Of a stretch of 43,479 bases of DNA, positions 41,795 through 43,479 are shown in pieces. Numbering within the stretch: the first letter of the stretch is position 1; the number at the start of each line of letters is the position of its first letter. Made by a program: the position numbers and the translations under genes. The DNA is from Lachnospiraceae bacterium. Its GTDB lineage: Bacteria; Bacillota; Clostridia; Lachnospirales; Lachnospiraceae. The notes under the pieces are model-generated. The model was given only the letters and a program-made list of their open reading frames with translations. It was not told the origin of the DNA and did no database searches. Where the stretch lies: NCBI GenBank assembly GCA_017623215.1, contig JAGAPO010000068.1, forward strand, positions 1-43,479, in the 5' to 3' direction.

Positions 41795-43479
41795 TCAAAT
41801 TAATGAAATACGTGTGCCCACACTCGTCTGCAGCTTATATTCCGCTCCGTTAAGCTTCAGCACTGCCGCCGTATTCTCCGGTACAAACACCTCAATATAC
41901 TCTTTATTATATTCTACAGAAATCCTTCCGGAAGGTGTTGTAATATGACCCTTAGCCTCTGCTATCTGCTTCATGCACTTCGGTTCAATAATTACGTTTT
42001 CAAATCGCACAGAATCTTTAGCCTGCCGTATTCCCAGGATATATTCATAAAGATATTGGGAGACAGCGCCGAACATTGGATGACACTGTGAGCGAATCCC
42101 TACCGTCCAGTATTCAGAAATGGTGGTTGCTCCGCTCTTCATCTGATTGTGGAAAGATACTTTCTCCTCACTGGTCAAAAGTGCGATTGCCAGTTCCTCT
42201 TCCCCATTTTCAAACAACACTCTGGTCAGGATATCTGTCCCGAAAATTCCGGTATCGTACTGCTTATGCTTTCTGTAATGGTTCACCATATTGGCAAAGG
42301 TTCTTTCGTCCCCCAGCCCCAAGTCGATGGCAAAAGCATTGCTGCCCTGTTCGCCTGCTGCAAAATCGCCGGTGACTACATCAAAGTAGCTCTCCGTAAT
42401 GGCCTGCTTCTTAGCCGCTATGCGATTCAATAAAAGCCGATCGTTGTCATGACATCCGAGTACGTTGTTGATTTCCAGCACATACTCCATGGCCTTGATA
42501 TAAAAATATGTGTTGACCAGCGGCGCCGGAATCGTCATGGCTTTCAATAAATTAAAAGTCATCGCAGGGGCACACCAGTCTCCCAGACACCATACCCCCT
42601 CCAGATCAGAGGTTACCAGTTCTCCCTCACTGTGCGCCTCCATGTATTCGAACCAATGCAGCATTTGCGGATACAATTCTGCCAGAATTTCCATATCTCC
42701 ATAGTGCTTATAGTACTGGTACGGCACCATAACAATAGCGCATCCCCAGCCGCCCGGGCCGCCACCGGATGGCATAAATGGTGCAGTGTACTGAATATGG
42801 CCTGTCTTTCTATCCTGACAATCTGCAATATCATAAATCCATTTCCTATAAAACTTCTGTGCGTCCATCTGAAGCATAGCAGCAGAACAGGTCAGCTGTC
42901 CGTCGCCGGTGTAACCGCGGCGCTCCGTGTGCGGACAGTCAGAAGGTATGCCACAGTGCATGTTATCCAGCTGGGTTCGGATATAAGCCTCTTTCAGCCA
43001 GTTCAAAACCTCTGAATCACAGTGAAAATCGCTCGTTACCGGAACATCACTGTGAATGACCACACAGTCTTCCACCATAGCCTCTCCGATTACTTCAAAG
43101 TAACGAAAACACATCCAGGTAAACTTACTGTGCAGCTTACGTTGCGTTCCATCAGTAACAAAATCCGTATGCTGGTTATAAACATGTTCTTCGTGAAGTC
43201 TGCCTTCTTCATTGAGCATTTCTCCATATCTGACACACACTTTAGAACCGGCAGGCGCAGTTGATACCAGAATCGGGTATCCGGTAATGATTTCACCCAC
43301 ATCAAAAATCCTCACATTCCCCTGCTGCATGATCAACTTCGGTGCAACGTGACGTATTATTTTATCCGCAGGACAATCCTGAATATAAAAATTTGTTTCC
43401 GGTGTCTCCTCAATTTCTACTGTTTGCCAGTCAGAGGCATCAAAATCGGACTCCATCCAGACATCCTCATAGTCCGTAT
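41795..43479 (-). CDS. GH78 alpha-L-rhamnosidase, C-terminal part (runs off the window)
   Basis: At least 561 residues; the frame stays open to the right edge, so the N-terminus (accessory beta domains) is outside. The (alpha/alpha)6 catalytic domain is recognisable by IPSDCPHTERRGYTGDGQ (family pattern DCPxRExxGWTGD, with the general acid Glu in HTERR) and by SGATTISEYW (general base Glu; the usual form is GATTxWExW). A C-terminal beta-sandwich follows (VIIEPKCM, then GRISVEYNKEYIEVFVPEN). It removes terminal L-rhamnose with inversion. Location cannot be judged without the N-terminus. It has its own terminator and is separate from the amino-sugar operon. Confidence 0.9.
   Translation of the reverse strand, partial: TDYEDVWMESDFDASDWQTVEIEETPETNFYIQDCPADKIIRHVAPKLIMQQGNVRIFDVGEIITGYPILVSTAPAGSKVCVRYGEMLNEEGRLHEEHVYNQHTDFVTDGTQRKLHSKFTWMCFRYFEVIGEAMVEDCVVIHSDVPVTSDFHCDSEVLNWLKEAYIRTQLDNMHCGIPSDCPHTERRGYTGDGQLTCSAAMLQMDAQKFYRKWIYDIADCQDRKTGHIQYTAPFMPSGGGPGGWGCAIVMVPYQYYKHYGDMEILAELYPQMLHWFEYMEAHSEGELVTSDLEGVWCLGDWCAPAMTFNLLKAMTIPAPLVNTYFYIKAMEYVLEINNVLGCHDNDRLLLNRIAAKKQAITESYFDVVTGDFAAGEQGSNAFAIDLGLGDERTFANMVNHYRKHKQYDTGIFGTDILTRVLFENGEEELAIALLTSEEKVSFHNQMKSGATTISEYWTVGIRSQCHPMFGAVSQYLYEYILGIRQAKDSVRFENVIIEPKCMKQIAEAKGHITTPSGRISVEYNKEYIEVFVPENTAAVLKLNGAEYKLQTSVGTRISLI

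Overview
The window reads as chromosome of a Gram-positive gut-type Clostridia, most likely Lachnospiraceae. The grounds are LplB/LplC-type sugar ABC permeases with lipoprotein binding proteins, a YesN-style response regulator, a ThiW (ECF) thiazole transporter, a YkgJ-type cysteine-cluster protein, BspA-type leucine-rich repeats, strong AGGAGG ribosome binding sites and consensus TTGACA-17-TATAAT promoters. This is judged by eye; no database search was run. No rRNA, tRNA, CRISPR array or intact insertion sequence was seen.

Layout. 1-7.7 kb (minus strand): a small Cys-rich protein, a GH95 alpha-L-fucosidase, a lipoprotein solute-binding protein, a response regulator and a histidine kinase cut in two by one in-frame TAA. 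7.8-11.7 kb (minus): a complete sugar importer (two permeases and a binding protein) with a clear terminator. 12.3-18.3 kb (minus): an M50-type membrane metallopeptidase next to a large exported surface protein (Ig-like and BspA repeats, C-terminal membrane anchor) that is split by one in-frame TAG. Divergent from it (plus strand) is a 190-residue protein built on tandem 12-residue repeats. 19.3-24.8 kb (minus): an operon of GH29 fucosidase, GH106-like rhamnosidase and a non-secreted polysaccharide deacetylase. 24.8-27.1 kb (minus): YkgJ-like protein, RluA-family pseudouridine synthase and a GNAT acetyltransferase. 27.4-31.7 kb (plus): a type IIA topoisomerase B/A pair. 31.8-35.2 kb (minus): thiamine salvage genes thiD, thiW, thiM and thiE behind a TPP riboswitch, whose promoter overlaps the stop codon of an ArsR-type regulator. 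36.3-36.6 kb: scar of a mobile element. 36.6-41.6 kb (minus): an amino-sugar operon (NagB-like, NagA, AraC regulator, DUF4838 protein). 41.8-43.5 kb (minus): C-terminal part of a GH78 alpha-L-rhamnosidase running off the window.

How it fits together. Every glycosidase whose N-terminus is visible lacks a signal peptide. The picture is therefore import of short fucose-, rhamnose- and amino-sugar-containing oligosaccharides by ABC transporters, followed by cytoplasmic trimming. The most unusual points are two separate nonsense codons, each splitting an otherwise intact gene within 9 kb; the 12-residue repeat protein; the intracellular deacetylase operon; the amino-sugar operon built from divergent NagA/NagB plus DUF4838; and the layered RNA and DNA control signals around the thiamine genes.
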